DNA of 64,000 nucleotides from Methanobacteriota archaeon (GTDB lineage: Archaea; Thermoplasmatota; Thermoplasmata; Thermoplasmatales; GCA-001856825): the NCBI GenBank assembly GCA_017857235.1, contig JAFMDN010000001.1, forward strand, positions 24,886 through 88,885. Reading direction: 5' to 3'. The notes beneath the pieces were generated by a model that ran no database searches, was not told where the DNA came from, and saw nothing but the letters and a program-made list of their open reading frames with translations. The translations under genes and the position numbers were made by a program. Positions 1 to 8,788 of this stretch are shown piece by piece. Position 1 is the stretch's first letter. Every line of letters begins with the position of its first letter.

Positions 1-30
1 TGATCTAACATCAAAATTAAGGGAACTTCT

Positions 31-777
31 ATGGACTGGAAAGAAAAATTGAAAGCTGCAGTTGAAGAACTTAGATGGGTAATACCGGATAAAGTTGGAG
101 TAGTATTTTCAGGGGGTCTAGATTCCTCCTTTTTAGCCTATATTTCAAACATGTGGGATAAGGATGTACATCTTTATTCTGCAGGAACCATAGACTCGGC
201 TGACTTCAATTGGGTATTCAAAGCTGCCGATTACCTAGGTTTGCCTTTGAAGTTCATAACCATAGATGAAAACAACATTCTGGATTCAATCAAAATGATT
301 AAAAGGATAGACCCTAATTCTGATGCACTTCAGGTACTTTTTGACATCCCGTTGTATTTCGTCAGCTCAGTGGCTTATGAAAGTAACTTAGTAAGTGGTC
401 AAGGCTCTGATGAACTTTTTTTAGGCTATAGAAAATATGAAAAGAATGATACGAGCTCCAAAGATTTGGAAAAACTATTGAATAGGGATTTACCCAGGGA
501 AATTAAAATTGCCAAGAATTTTGGGAAGACCTTGATTGCCCCATATCTTAATGATTCATTCATGGATGTTGCAAAAAATATACCTTTTGAATTCAAAATT
601 GCAGATGGCATTCATAAAAAAATACTCCGGGAGGTGGCCATAGAATATGGATTAAATCCTGAGATAGCAATGCGACCTAAGAAAAGCGCCCAATATTCGA
701 GCGGTGTAAAATATTTAATAGAAAAGATTGCAAAAAACAATGGAAAAAAGGTCTATGAATTTATTAGGGACTTGTAG
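31..777 (+). CDS. Asparagine-synthase-like PP-loop ATPase, short form
   Basis: The 248-residue protein carries an ATP-pyrophosphatase P-loop (SGGLDSS, residues 27-33) and a second family motif (GQGSDELFLGY, from about residue 123). It corresponds to the C-terminal synthetase domain of asparagine synthetase B; the N-terminal glutaminase domain is absent. The fold adenylates a carboxylate before amide or related bond formation, but the substrate cannot be read from the sequence. Full AsnB is about 500 aa or more, so this is either an ammonia-dependent or a divergent enzyme. An in-frame stop lies at bases 1-3, so ATG 31 is the first possible start. The 3' end overlaps the convergent deaminase gene by 25 bp. 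Confidence 0.75.
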   Translation: MDWKEKLKAAVEELRWVIPDKVGVVFSGGLDSSFLAYISNMWDKDVHLYSAGTIDSADFNWVFKAADYLGLPLKFITIDENNILDSIKMIKRIDPNSDALQVLFDIPLYFVSSVAYESNLVSGQGSDELFLGYRKYEKNDTSSKDLEKLLNRDLPREIKIAKNFGKTLIAPYLNDSFMDVAKNIPFEFKIADGIHKKILREVAIEYGLNPEIAMRPKKSAQYSSGVKYLIEKIAKNNGKKVYEFIRDL

Positions 778-2033
778 TTATTATAGATTTTGACATTCTT
801 TTTTATAATCTCTTCTACATCTATTCCCTTAAATTTTCCTTCCTCATACAGTATCTTGCCATTTACTATGGTATATTGCACATTCCTTCCGCTTCCTGAA
901 TAAATTAGGGATTCTATTTCATGACCTTCTGATGGTTCCATGTTCAATCCCTTATTTAAGATAGCTAAGTCAGCCAGATAACCCTCCTTGATTAGACCTA
1001 CCTTCTTCTTTAACACTTTATATGGATTTATGGTCATAAACTTAAAAATTTCTACTGCTGGAACTGCGGTTGGCTCCTCCCTGTAATTTTTTTGAAGGTA
1101 GGACGCTACCCTTCCGGTTTCAATCAGATCAAGATGATTTGAAGATGTAGCAGAGTCAGTACCCAGAGTTACATTAACACCGTATTGAAGCATTTCTAAT
1201 ATGGGTGAAAAATTTCCATTTCCTAGCTTCATGTTACTTACAGGATTGTTCACGATTGTGGCACCATATTTTCCAAGAGTTTTTATTTCAGATAGAGTTA
1301 AATAAACACCGTGTGCTCCAATGAATTTATCTGAAATTACTCCAATACCCTCCAGGTATTCAACCGGTCTTTTCTTCTCTTTTTTTACAAGATCATAAAC
1401 TTCTTTTTTATTTTCGCTTAGATGCATAGTCATGGGCAGATCAAACCGATCTGATAACTCCTTAGCTGCTAATAAATCATCTCTGGTTGTAGAGTAAACA
1501 CCATGAGGCGCAGGCAATGGTGTTACCAGTTCATGATTCCTAAAGTTTCTAATGAAATTTTCTGCATTTTTTATAGGATCTCCTTTTTGTGTAGTAATTT
1601 CCTTGTTTACTATTGCCCACCCCAGAAAACCTCTAATCCCTATTTCGTTTACTGCCCTTGCTATTATATCTTCAGAATAATAAAGATCCATGAATGCAGT
1701 TATTCCATTTGAGAGCATCTCGAGAATTCCCAGTTTGGCACCCCAATAAATTTCTTCATCCGTCCTATTTGAATCCAACATGAAACCCCTGTTCAGAAAA
1801 GCATCAAACTTCAGATCGTCAAAAAGGCCCCTCATGTTGGTCATAGCAATATGTGTATGCATATTTACAATCCCGGGGATAACTAACTTATTAGAGGCAT
1901 CTATTACATATTCTGCCTCCTGTGATATTTTCTGTTTTATCTCTGATATGATATTTCCATCGATGTATATGTCTCCTTTAAAATTATTACCATCTGGGTT
2001 TAAGATAGTTGCATCCCTTATCTTAATTTGCAT
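753..2033 (-). CDS. mtaD: Amidohydrolase, 5-methylthioadenosine/S-adenosylhomocysteine deaminase type
   Basis: 426 aa, a normal length for the MtaD/TrzN/ATZ-like amidohydrolase family. Metal-binding residues are visible: HTH (residues 59-61), the MHLSE histidine in the middle of the protein, GAHG and LGTDSA (metal Asp). Family enzymes deaminate 5'-methylthioadenosine and/or S-adenosylhomocysteine to the inosine derivatives. A purine-nucleoside phosphorylase of the MTA/MTI family is encoded at 10006-10779, so MTA to MTI to hypoxanthine plus methylthioribose-1-P is a plausible route (inference). An AT-rich TATA-like stretch near 2053-2065 lies about 25 bp before the ATG, consistent with a leaderless message. 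Exact substrate is unproven. Confidence 0.85.
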   Translation of the reverse strand: MQIKIRDATILNPDGNNFKGDIYIDGNIISEIKQKISQEAEYVIDASNKLVIPGIVNMHTHIAMTNMRGLFDDLKFDAFLNRGFMLDSNRTDEEIYWGAKLGILEMLSNGITAFMDLYYSEDIIARAVNEIGIRGFLGWAIVNKEITTQKGDPIKNAENFIRNFRNHELVTPLPAPHGVYSTTRDDLLAAKELSDRFDLPMTMHLSENKKEVYDLVKKEKKRPVEYLEGIGVISDKFIGAHGVYLTLSEIKTLGKYGATIVNNPVSNMKLGNGNFSPILEMLQYGVNVTLGTDSATSSNHLDLIETGRVASYLQKNYREEPTAVPAVEIFKFMTINPYKVLKKKVGLIKEGYLADLAILNKGLNMEPSEGHEIESLIYSGSGRNVQYTIVNGKILYEEGKFKGIDVEEIIKKNVKIYNNYKSLINS

Positions 2034-2094
2034 GAACGAACATTGTTTGATTTTATAATAATTTATAGCTTTATGGAAAACTATTCCGCAACTG

Positions 2095-3165
2095 CTAGAG
2101 AATCATTAAAAGGAGTGCCCCTATTATGGAAGTTATAAAGAGGAAAAGGAATGAAAACTTTGTGAACCTTAAAATATCCTTAACCCTCATGTTTCTGAAT
2201 GCTATAAGGTTGGCTAAGGAAGCAACCAGAGTACCATTACCACCAATATCTACACCATAGGCAAGCGCAGGCCAGTTAGCCACTTTTCCGAATAAAACGG
2301 TTGTTGGTACGTTGCTTATAAATTGGCTTAAAATCAATGAATAAACATAGATGTCAATAGCATTACGGGGTATTGTGATTCTTAGGATTTCCCTTGCTAA
2401 ATTTACATCGTAGAAAATCAAAATGAATGTTAATATAAGTCCTACATCCACCTTAGAAAGATTTGATGGTTCATTTAAAAGCATGGAAATAATAGATATT
2501 GAAATGGATAAAGTGAAAATATAGTAAGGCCATCCCAGCAAAAATGCCAATATTATTATTAAAAGCAATACAAAATTTGGAATAAATAAATACATATTTA
2601 CATAAGGAGCTTCGTCTAATTTATTCTTAAAATCTCCCGTTTTTAAAAGCATTATTATTATTAAAAGCAAGAACGAAGAAATCAAGAATGGAGGAAACAT
2701 AACCTTAAGGAAAAGAACGAAATTTCTTACGCTTTCGCGATAAATTATAATATTTTGTGGATTGCCGAATGGCATCAACATAGATCCTACATTTGCGGCA
2801 ATTGCCTGAAATATTATTACATCATCCACATCTTCCCTTGAGAATTTTCCTATGGATACTGTTATGGGTACTAAAACCAATAAGGCAACGTCATTAGTTA
2901 AGAACATTGAAAGTAAGAGAGTAAGTACTACTGAAAAAAGGAAAAAGGTTCTCTTGTTATTGAAATTCTGGAGTATTGTAAATGATATCCTATCAATTCC
3001 TCCTGAAGATAAAAGGGCGGCATTGACAACTATTAAAGATGCAAGTATCCAGATTGTATACCAATCTATGAGTCCCGATACAAATATTCTTTTAACAGCA
3101 ATAGATAATATGATATAAGCTGCTATCAGTATAATTAGCAAAAGCCTGTTTATGGTTAGCTTCAT
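2095..3165 (-). CDS. ArsB/SLC13-like anion permease
   Basis: 356-aa polytopic membrane protein with roughly ten hydrophobic segments. Two stretches typical of the ArsB/NhaD/CitM ion-transporter superfamily are present: FLTNDVALLVLVP near residue 88 and FGNPQNIIIY near residue 137. Members export arsenite or move dicarboxylates, sulfate or sodium; nothing here fixes the substrate. It is shorter than a typical ArsB (about 430 aa), mostly at the C-terminus. It sits between the deaminase and a small helical protein on the same strand, with no ars genes beside it. Confidence 0.7.
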   Translation of the reverse strand: MKLTINRLLLIILIAAYIILSIAVKRIFVSGLIDWYTIWILASLIVVNAALLSSGGIDRISFTILQNFNNKRTFFLFSVVLTLLLSMFLTNDVALLVLVPITVSIGKFSREDVDDVIIFQAIAANVGSMLMPFGNPQNIIIYRESVRNFVLFLKVMFPPFLISSFLLLIIIMLLKTGDFKNKLDEAPYVNMYLFIPNFVLLLIIILAFLLGWPYYIFTLSISISIISMLLNEPSNLSKVDVGLILTFILIFYDVNLAREILRITIPRNAIDIYVYSLILSQFISNVPTTVLFGKVANWPALAYGVDIGGNGTLVASLANLIAFRNMRVKDILRFTKFSFLFLFITSIIGALLLMIL

Positions 3166-3175
3166 TTACGCTTTC

Positions 3176-3517
3176 TTAAAGTGTTTTTTTCAATAGTTCA
3201 TCAATTTCTGGCCCTACCGCTTTAATAATTGAATTAACAAGTTCTTCCTTCATTTCCTGGGGGAGTGATACTACTGCAACTTCGACCAGTATCTTTGTCA
3301 TCTTGGCTATTGCTGTTCCCTCCATAAGTTTTGCCCTTACAAATTCCTCCAGAGATTCCCGAAATTCCTTTTTCATTCTTGGATCCTTGTTTACCTTTTC
3401 CATTATGATGGATTTTATTTCCTCCTTGTAAATGTCCCTTATGGCGTCATAAATAAGATCTTCAGAAATTGTAACCTTCTTTATATCATCGATTATGTTT
3501 CTTTTATCTCCTTCCAT
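3176..3517 (-). CDS. Unknown small alpha-helical protein
   Basis: I do not recognise this 113-aa protein. It is charged and predicted to be almost entirely helical, without membrane segments or cysteines. The start ATG at 3517 has no convincing upstream alternative. It lies 10 bp upstream of the anion permease and 29 bp downstream of archease on the same strand, so the genes are probably cotranscribed. Codon use resembles its neighbours, which supports a real gene. Confidence 0.6.
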   Translation of the reverse strand: MEGDKRNIIDDIKKVTISEDLIYDAIRDIYKEEIKSIIMEKVNKDPRMKKEFRESLEEFVRAKLMEGTAIAKMTKILVEVAVVSLPQEMKEELVNSIIKAVGPEIDELLKKTL

Positions 3518-3546
3518 AATTCACTATTAGATCTTCCGATAAAAAA

Positions 3547-3933
3547 TTATATGTCAAAAGTTACCTCAGCCAAATTTTCTGTTTCTACAAAATTATGGTA
3601 AGTTACTGCTTTGATCAGATAATGATAGCTATGCTTGCCATATTGAAATTCCTCACCACAAAACCCAACCAATACCTTGCTTCCGCAGAATCTTAGATAT
3701 TTGATTTTTAGTACTTTGTTTTCCGTATCAACAACATAAAGAACATCATTTAAAAAACTCACAGCATTTTTAACTTCGAATTCCCTTTGGAAGAAATACT
3801 CGCATTTATTATGATTCCCATGGAATATTAGACTTAGCATTGCATTGCCTAGTTTAAGATATAGTAGTTTCTTATCTCTTTCCGTTACCCTTATTCGAAT
3901 GTCTGCAGTATGGTTCAATATCTCAACTGGCAT
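3547..3933 (-). CDS. Archease (RtcB/RNA-ligase activating protein)
   Basis: 128 aa with the archease signature: N-terminal ILNHTADIRI (residues 5-14) and C-terminal IKAVTYHNF ending in AEVTFDI. Archease promotes guanylylation and multiple turnover of the tRNA-splicing ligase RtcB and binds a divalent metal through conserved acidic residues. The length is slightly below the usual 135-145 aa. It follows the flippase gene by 8 bp on the same strand. No rtcB gene lies in this window. Confidence 0.85.
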   Translation of the reverse strand: MPVEILNHTADIRIRVTERDKKLLYLKLGNAMLSLIFHGNHNKCEYFFQREFEVKNAVSFLNDVLYVVDTENKVLKIKYLRFCGSKVLVGFCGEEFQYGKHSYHYLIKAVTYHNFVETENLAEVTFDI

Positions 3934-3941
3934 ATTATATC

Positions 3942-5471
3942 CTATTGGGATGGCCTCCTTAGTTCATCCGCTATATAGCTAAATAGCTTTTTTGGGTTTA
4001 TAATGTTAATTATATCATTTAATTCATCCCTATTTATTACTTTAAATGCTCTCAGGAGGATTAAATAAATAAACATATAGCCCACAAAAATTGCAGCTAA
4101 ATATAATGCTGACATCCTTGTGGAGTAGTAGAAGAAAATTATTAGAGGCAGTGCAGGTAAAATTGAAACCGCTATTGGAAGAACTGCATTTTTATCTATG
4201 AATTTACCAATTTCATTGTGGATGAGGAAGAGCGAATACAAAAACGTAATAATTGATGAAATTAACATGGCTAAAGCAGCACCCAATACTCCGAGATTCA
4301 TAAGTTTTATACCAAAAAATTGCGATGGTATTAGTATTATATCCAAGACTATGATAAGTACTGAGTTCAAAATGTTAATGAACGATGATACTTTTGTATT
4401 GGAGGTTGCATTAAAATGGTTTATGAAAGTAGTAGATACCACTGAGAAGAATATAGATAGAAGCATAACCTTTAGTGGCAACTGGAATGATATCAGTTGA
4501 GAGGTCCATAGATTTAGTATTGGAGCTGCAAATATTATGGTAAATACTATTAAAGGAGAGAGTAACATAATAAGGTATTTGGTTATGTAATTTACCCTCC
4601 CTTTGTATTCATTCATATCCTTAGAATCTTTTGCCAGCATTGGAAGAATCATAATTGTTATGGAACCAGCAAAAGTACTAATTATCTGAACTATTTTAAG
4701 ATCTCCTGAATATCCGCCAAGCTCATATGCATGGAAGAATGTTTGAATCAATATCTGTGAAATATTTGATGAAATGGTAGCTACGACGGTAGCAATCAAC
4801 AATGGAAACGAGAACTTCATATATTCCATTATTATGGAAAAATCTGGCCATTTGAACTTCCATGGCCTTCCGAAGTATAAATTCATGGCTAAATAAACCA
4901 TGTACGAGACGCTATAAGCTATAGAAATGTATATGGAATACTCCAATGAATTTCTTACGTGGAATATATTTACAAAGAAAAAAATAAAAATTAATAGAAA
5001 CCTAACCAAAGATTCCACTATACTTGGGATTGATAATTTAGCAGCCTCCATTGTACCCGTCAAGAAGCTCCTTATCCCCTGTATTAATGGAAGTGAAAAG
5101 AAATAGGGTATTAGAAGGAGTATGCTTATTAGTTCGAATCTTGTTTCAAATCCCCTATGCAGTACTATTTTCCATATATACAGGGAAAGAAGCATAACTC
5201 CAATATAGATCAAAGTCATGGAAATTTTTAGTAAGAAAAATGCCGAATTGTACTCTGCCCTGTTCTTGCCAGATGATATCATTTTTATGTGGGCAGTATT
5301 CAAACCCAAATCCCCTATAAAACTGAAGAGAAGACCGAAAGATAGTGCGAAAGAGAAAATTCCGTAGGCTTCAACCCCCGCGTATCTGAAAATTATAAGG
5401 AAAGTTAAGTATCCGAGTATCAGCCCTATTGCGCTCTGTAACATGATAATTGAGGGTTTGGAAGATTCCAT
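3942..5471 (-). CDS. Polysaccharide/lipid flippase (MOP superfamily, Wzx-like)
   Basis: 509-aa integral membrane protein with about 14 hydrophobic helices and the N-terminal pattern of Wzx-type flippases (IIMLQSAIGLILGYLTF, then YAGVEAYGIFSF). Relatives move lipid-linked glycans across the cytoplasmic membrane for surface glycan or N-glycan assembly. The ATG at 5471 is about 25 bp downstream of a TATA-like TTTAAATA on the minus strand (5488-5495), so the mRNA is probably leaderless. No glycosyltransferases adjoin it, so the glycan is unknown. Confidence 0.75.
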   Translation of the reverse strand: MESSKPSIIMLQSAIGLILGYLTFLIIFRYAGVEAYGIFSFALSFGLLFSFIGDLGLNTAHIKMISSGKNRAEYNSAFFLLKISMTLIYIGVMLLSLYIWKIVLHRGFETRFELISILLLIPYFFSLPLIQGIRSFLTGTMEAAKLSIPSIVESLVRFLLIFIFFFVNIFHVRNSLEYSIYISIAYSVSYMVYLAMNLYFGRPWKFKWPDFSIIMEYMKFSFPLLIATVVATISSNISQILIQTFFHAYELGGYSGDLKIVQIISTFAGSITIMILPMLAKDSKDMNEYKGRVNYITKYLIMLLSPLIVFTIIFAAPILNLWTSQLISFQLPLKVMLLSIFFSVVSTTFINHFNATSNTKVSSFINILNSVLIIVLDIILIPSQFFGIKLMNLGVLGAALAMLISSIITFLYSLFLIHNEIGKFIDKNAVLPIAVSILPALPLIIFFYYSTRMSALYLAAIFVGYMFIYLILLRAFKVINRDELNDIINIINPKKLFSYIADELRRPSQ

Positions 5472-5543
5472 TTTAACGTTAATGTTAAGGTATTTAAATA
5501 GATTTATGGGTAAAAATTAACAATAGGAAAATGTTAAAGTTCT

Positions 5544-6089
5544 GTGAATTGGCTTGCATCCATAATAATACCAATCATACTTTTCATGCCTTCTTACATC
5601 GCAAATCCCAGTGCGGTAATTTTTGGCGGAAAAATAATCATTGACGGAGGAAGAAAATTTAGAGGCAGAAGAATTTTTGGGGACCATAAAACGCTATCTG
5701 GATTCTTAGGTGGAGGATTTGCTGGATTTCTTATCGGGATAGTAATAATTGTGATTGGTGCTTACTGGAAGCCATTGTCCTATTCAAGCAGTATTTACGT
5801 TTCAATAGTAATTATACTCCTCTTATCTTTTGGTTCCATGCTAGGTGATCTGATTGGTTCATTTATAAAAAGGCAATTGAATTTTGAGCCTGGAAAAGAA
5901 GCACTTTTTCTTGACCAGTATCCCTTTGCATTGGTTTCGCTTTTTTTAGTTTATCTTTACTTGAGATGGGATTTCTTCAAGGTATTCCCATGGCCTGGAA
6001 TAATAGCAATACTTATCATAACGCCATTACTACACAGAGCAGTTAATATAATTGGTTTTAAAATAAAGTTGAAGGACGTTCCTTATTGA
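5544..6089 (+). CDS. carS: CDP-archaeol synthase
   Basis: 181-aa membrane protein (former DUF46). The diagnostic segment near residues 28-58 reads GGKIIIDGGRKF, then GRRIFGDHKTLSGFLGG, followed by several hydrophobic helices and GDLIGSFIKRQLN. CarS transfers CMP from CTP to unsaturated archaetidic acid in ether phospholipid synthesis. Start is GTG 5544; an ATG at 5531 is in a different frame and does not encode the family N-terminus. The two preceding ether-lipid enzymes (GGGPS and DGGGPS) are at 21-22.6 kb. The end overlaps the convergent helicase gene by 7 bp. Confidence 0.9.
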   Translation: MNWLASIIIPIILFMPSYIANPSAVIFGGKIIIDGGRKFRGRRIFGDHKTLSGFLGGGFAGFLIGIVIIVIGAYWKPLSYSSSIYVSIVIILLLSFGSMLGDLIGSFIKRQLNFEPGKEALFLDQYPFALVSLFLVYLYLRWDFFKVFPWPGIIAILIITPLLHRAVNIIGFKIKLKDVPY

Positions 6090-7912
6090 TTAAGAAAATT
6101 AACGGTATCCTCAACAAGGTTTTCCGACCTATATAAATTTGGCAGTGCCTTTTTAAACCTTTTTGCCCTTGAATCTAATATTATTGCAACCCCCCGATCC
6201 TTAGGAGACCTAATCAATCTACCCAAGGCCTGTTTTAATTTCATTATAGCCACGGCCTCATAGGCATAGTACCAGCCTTTTTTGAATTTCATATCATAGT
6301 ATGTCTCCATGGCATTTGTTTCGGGAGATGGCTTTGGATATGGTATGCCAGCTATAATTGCAACTTCCAGGAATTTTCCTGGCAGATCTAATCCTTCCGA
6401 AAGTCTACCATTGATTACGCCCATGAGTACCCCTCCATTTTGCTTGAAAGATTCTATCATATCTGCTAATTCTAGGTTAGTGATGTTTTTTCTTTCAAAG
6501 AAGATTTTTCTTTTAAAATTAAGATCTCTTATTTTTGACAATTGCTCGTAGGATGTTGCTAATACCATGGTATTATACGAAGTCCTGTTAATGAAATCTT
6601 CTAAAATTTCAAGAAGCTTCTCTTCGCTCTCCAATCTTTTGTAATAGCTCAAGTTAACTTCGTCCGTATAGAGAACTCTTAAATTGCTTTCAAGGTAAGG
6701 TACGCTTATTGCTCTTTCATTAGCTTCCTCAATTCCTAACTCATCTTTAAACTTCTCAAATGGAGTTAATGTTCCTGATATAAAAAGAACACTCTTAAAC
6801 TGCTTCAAGAAATTTAGTTGATTCGATACATCTAAGAATCTCAAGTTTATTCTTTGTTCCGAGTCATCAACTATTCTTACAAACTCTGCTCCGGAATCCT
6901 CCATTAGTAATTGAGACAACACGGCTGTTCTATAAATGTAGCTCCTAGGTAATTTTCCCTCATTCAACTTCATCTCCTTTATGCCTTCACCCACGTAAAC
7001 CATCTGTTCCAGTAACCTTGAAATTTCAATGGTTCCTGATGAAAAGGACTTCATGAATGCTTCCTTGGCATCGTCCGGAGTAAGAATCCTTGGCCCATCT
7101 GAAAAGATGTATTCTAAAGCCTCTTCTATGTAATTCAAGCTTAAACTAAGGCTTAAATTATTGAAAGTTTTATCACCATATTTTTCTACTTCATCCCTAG
7201 CCTTATTTATGTCCGCAACACTAAAAGATGCTGAATTAATCATGCGTAAGAATTCAGGTACGTTATGCGCTTCATCGAATATGACAATTATTTTTTCCAT
7301 AGGAGTTTCAATCCAATCCATAAACCTTTCCCTAATGTAAGGGCTTAATAGATATGAATAAGTTGATACAACCACCTTGGCATCTTTCAATAATTCCCTC
7401 TGTGCAAAATAAGGACAAAAACCGAATTGATCTCCTAAGTTCACGAGATCCTGTGGCCGCATGATATCGGCTACCCAACCCATGTCATAATCGGTTTCAT
7501 AAAAACATCCTTCCTTTCCTTCCATTCTGTCTTTTACTAACCTTTGGCAAAGACGGGATTGTTCTTCTGGGTCTCCTTCCCTCATCTCTGGATTTACTTT
7601 TTTGAAAAGGCAAGTTTCGCCTCTTCCCATAAATGATATTACCTTTTTTAAACCCAATAATCTTGATTCTCTAAATACATTTTCAACTTGGGAGTTTGTT
7701 CTGGTTAGAAAAACTATTTTGCAATTATCACAATCTTCTAATGCATATATCAGTGAAACTAGTGTCTTGCCAGATCCTGTTGGGCTTTCCAGTATCTTTA
7801 TCTTGCTCTTTGAATTTTTCAAAAAATCGAGTGCCTCTACCTGCCACCTGTAGAGTTCATATGGACTCTTTATGCCCGTTCCCAAGAAAATCACCAAGAT
7901 TCTTTGCCACAC
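6083..7912 (-). CDS. XPD/Rad3-family DNA helicase with iron-sulfur domain
   Basis: 609 aa, superfamily 2 helicase. Visible motifs: Walker A SPTGSGKT (about residues 44-51), DEAH box FDEAHN, motif VI QALGRLIRSPKDRG near the C-terminus. Four cysteines between motifs I and II (GETC, RLC, GCF, GFCPYF) match the 4Fe-4S pin domain of XPD. The archaeal homologue unwinds 5'-3' in repair. Start is uncertain: GTG 7912 gives the longest form; TTG 7885 has a GGTGA five bases upstream. Either start overlaps the upstream regulator gene (by 56 or 29 bp), implying translational coupling in one operon. Confidence 0.9.
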   Translation of the reverse strand: MWQRILVIFLGTGIKSPYELYRWQVEALDFLKNSKSKIKILESPTGSGKTLVSLIYALEDCDNCKIVFLTRTNSQVENVFRESRLLGLKKVISFMGRGETCLFKKVNPEMREGDPEEQSRLCQRLVKDRMEGKEGCFYETDYDMGWVADIMRPQDLVNLGDQFGFCPYFAQRELLKDAKVVVSTYSYLLSPYIRERFMDWIETPMEKIIVIFDEAHNVPEFLRMINSASFSVADINKARDEVEKYGDKTFNNLSLSLSLNYIEEALEYIFSDGPRILTPDDAKEAFMKSFSSGTIEISRLLEQMVYVGEGIKEMKLNEGKLPRSYIYRTAVLSQLLMEDSGAEFVRIVDDSEQRINLRFLDVSNQLNFLKQFKSVLFISGTLTPFEKFKDELGIEEANERAISVPYLESNLRVLYTDEVNLSYYKRLESEEKLLEILEDFINRTSYNTMVLATSYEQLSKIRDLNFKRKIFFERKNITNLELADMIESFKQNGGVLMGVINGRLSEGLDLPGKFLEVAIIAGIPYPKPSPETNAMETYYDMKFKKGWYYAYEAVAIMKLKQALGRLIRSPKDRGVAIILDSRAKRFKKALPNLYRSENLVEDTVNFLNQ

Positions 7913-8786
7913 CTATTCCTAGAGCTCTAAGCTGCTTTTCCAGATCATCTTTCGAAATGGAATGATCGAATTCATATGATTTTAATGATTTTTCAATAAT
8001 TTTAGGTTCGAAACCCAATTTTTCTGAAATCACTTTAATACCCCTCTCAGGTTTTGAATTACTCTCGGTTAATTCAACATACTTAATGATTAATTTTTCT
8101 TTCAAATCGTTCAAAACATTGCCAAAAAGCGCACAGCACGTCTCATGGTTATTTTCAGGTTTACCGCCATAAAGTGTTAGGTATGGTTCCCATATGCTAA
8201 TGGCGTCAACTTTCCCCTTTCCATAAGCTTCTAATAGTTCTTCTATTCCTTTATAGTATACAATCTGGAATCCTTTCTTTTGCCTGGATAATCTGTCCAT
8301 TTTTGAAAATGGTGTGGTTCCCAAGATTCCTCTGTCGGATTTTTTGATTATGCCCCCTCCCCCTCTTGCAATACCCATTATTGGTTTGATCCTTTCATCC
8401 AGAAGGAAAAAAATATAACCCGACACTAGGGGACTTGCAAGGATGTCTATTTGCCCAAGTATTAGTTCCTTAAAACCTTCAAGGCTGTTATTGAAAATTT
8501 TCAATATATAATTTAATCCCAGATCTTCAATTGCTTCAATCAGATAAACATATTCAGAACTTGGCAGAATCCCAACAATTAAATTTGAATCCCTGTTTAT
8601 TTTAACCTCTATGGTTCTCTCGCTGATTTTTCTTCTAATTATCTTACCCTGTATTTCAAGCTCAGAAAGTATTTCAGATGTTCTTGATCTAGATAAACCT
8701 AGAGCCCGACTTATCTCTACTTGTGTTTTTTCTCCTGTTGATAAAAATTCTAAGATTTTATCTGCTAATTTACCCCTTGGTCTCAT
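7857..8786 (-). CDS. One-component regulator: winged-helix HTH plus solute-binding-like domain
   Basis: 309 aa. Residues 1-65 form an HTH (TQVEISRALGLSRSRTSEILSEL is the recognition region, 21-43). From about residue 70 (VGILPSSEYVYLIEAIEDLG) the protein resembles a periplasmic-binding-protein type II fold of the NMT1/SsuA kind, with no signal peptide, so it should act in the cytoplasm as a ligand-sensing transcription factor. Cys-Cys at 'HETCCALFG' could bind metal or ligand. It starts 2 bp after the ribonuclease gene and overlaps the helicase gene. The ligand is unknown. Confidence 0.65.
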   Translation of the reverse strand: MRPRGKLADKILEFLSTGEKTQVEISRALGLSRSRTSEILSELEIQGKIIRRKISERTIEVKINRDSNLIVGILPSSEYVYLIEAIEDLGLNYILKIFNNSLEGFKELILGQIDILASPLVSGYIFFLLDERIKPIMGIARGGGGIIKKSDRGILGTTPFSKMDRLSRQKKGFQIVYYKGIEELLEAYGKGKVDAISIWEPYLTLYGGKPENNHETCCALFGNVLNDLKEKLIIKYVELTESNSKPERGIKVISEKLGFEPKIIEKSLKSYEFDHSISKDDLEKQLRALGIGVAKNLGDFLGNGHKESI

Positions 8787-8788
8787 GT

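Noticed and set aside
1-52. Open frame from the window edge (LTSKLRELLWTGKKN ending at 52), possibly the end of an upstream gene.
   Set aside because: Only 16 residues are visible, with no recognisable family, so it cannot be supported.
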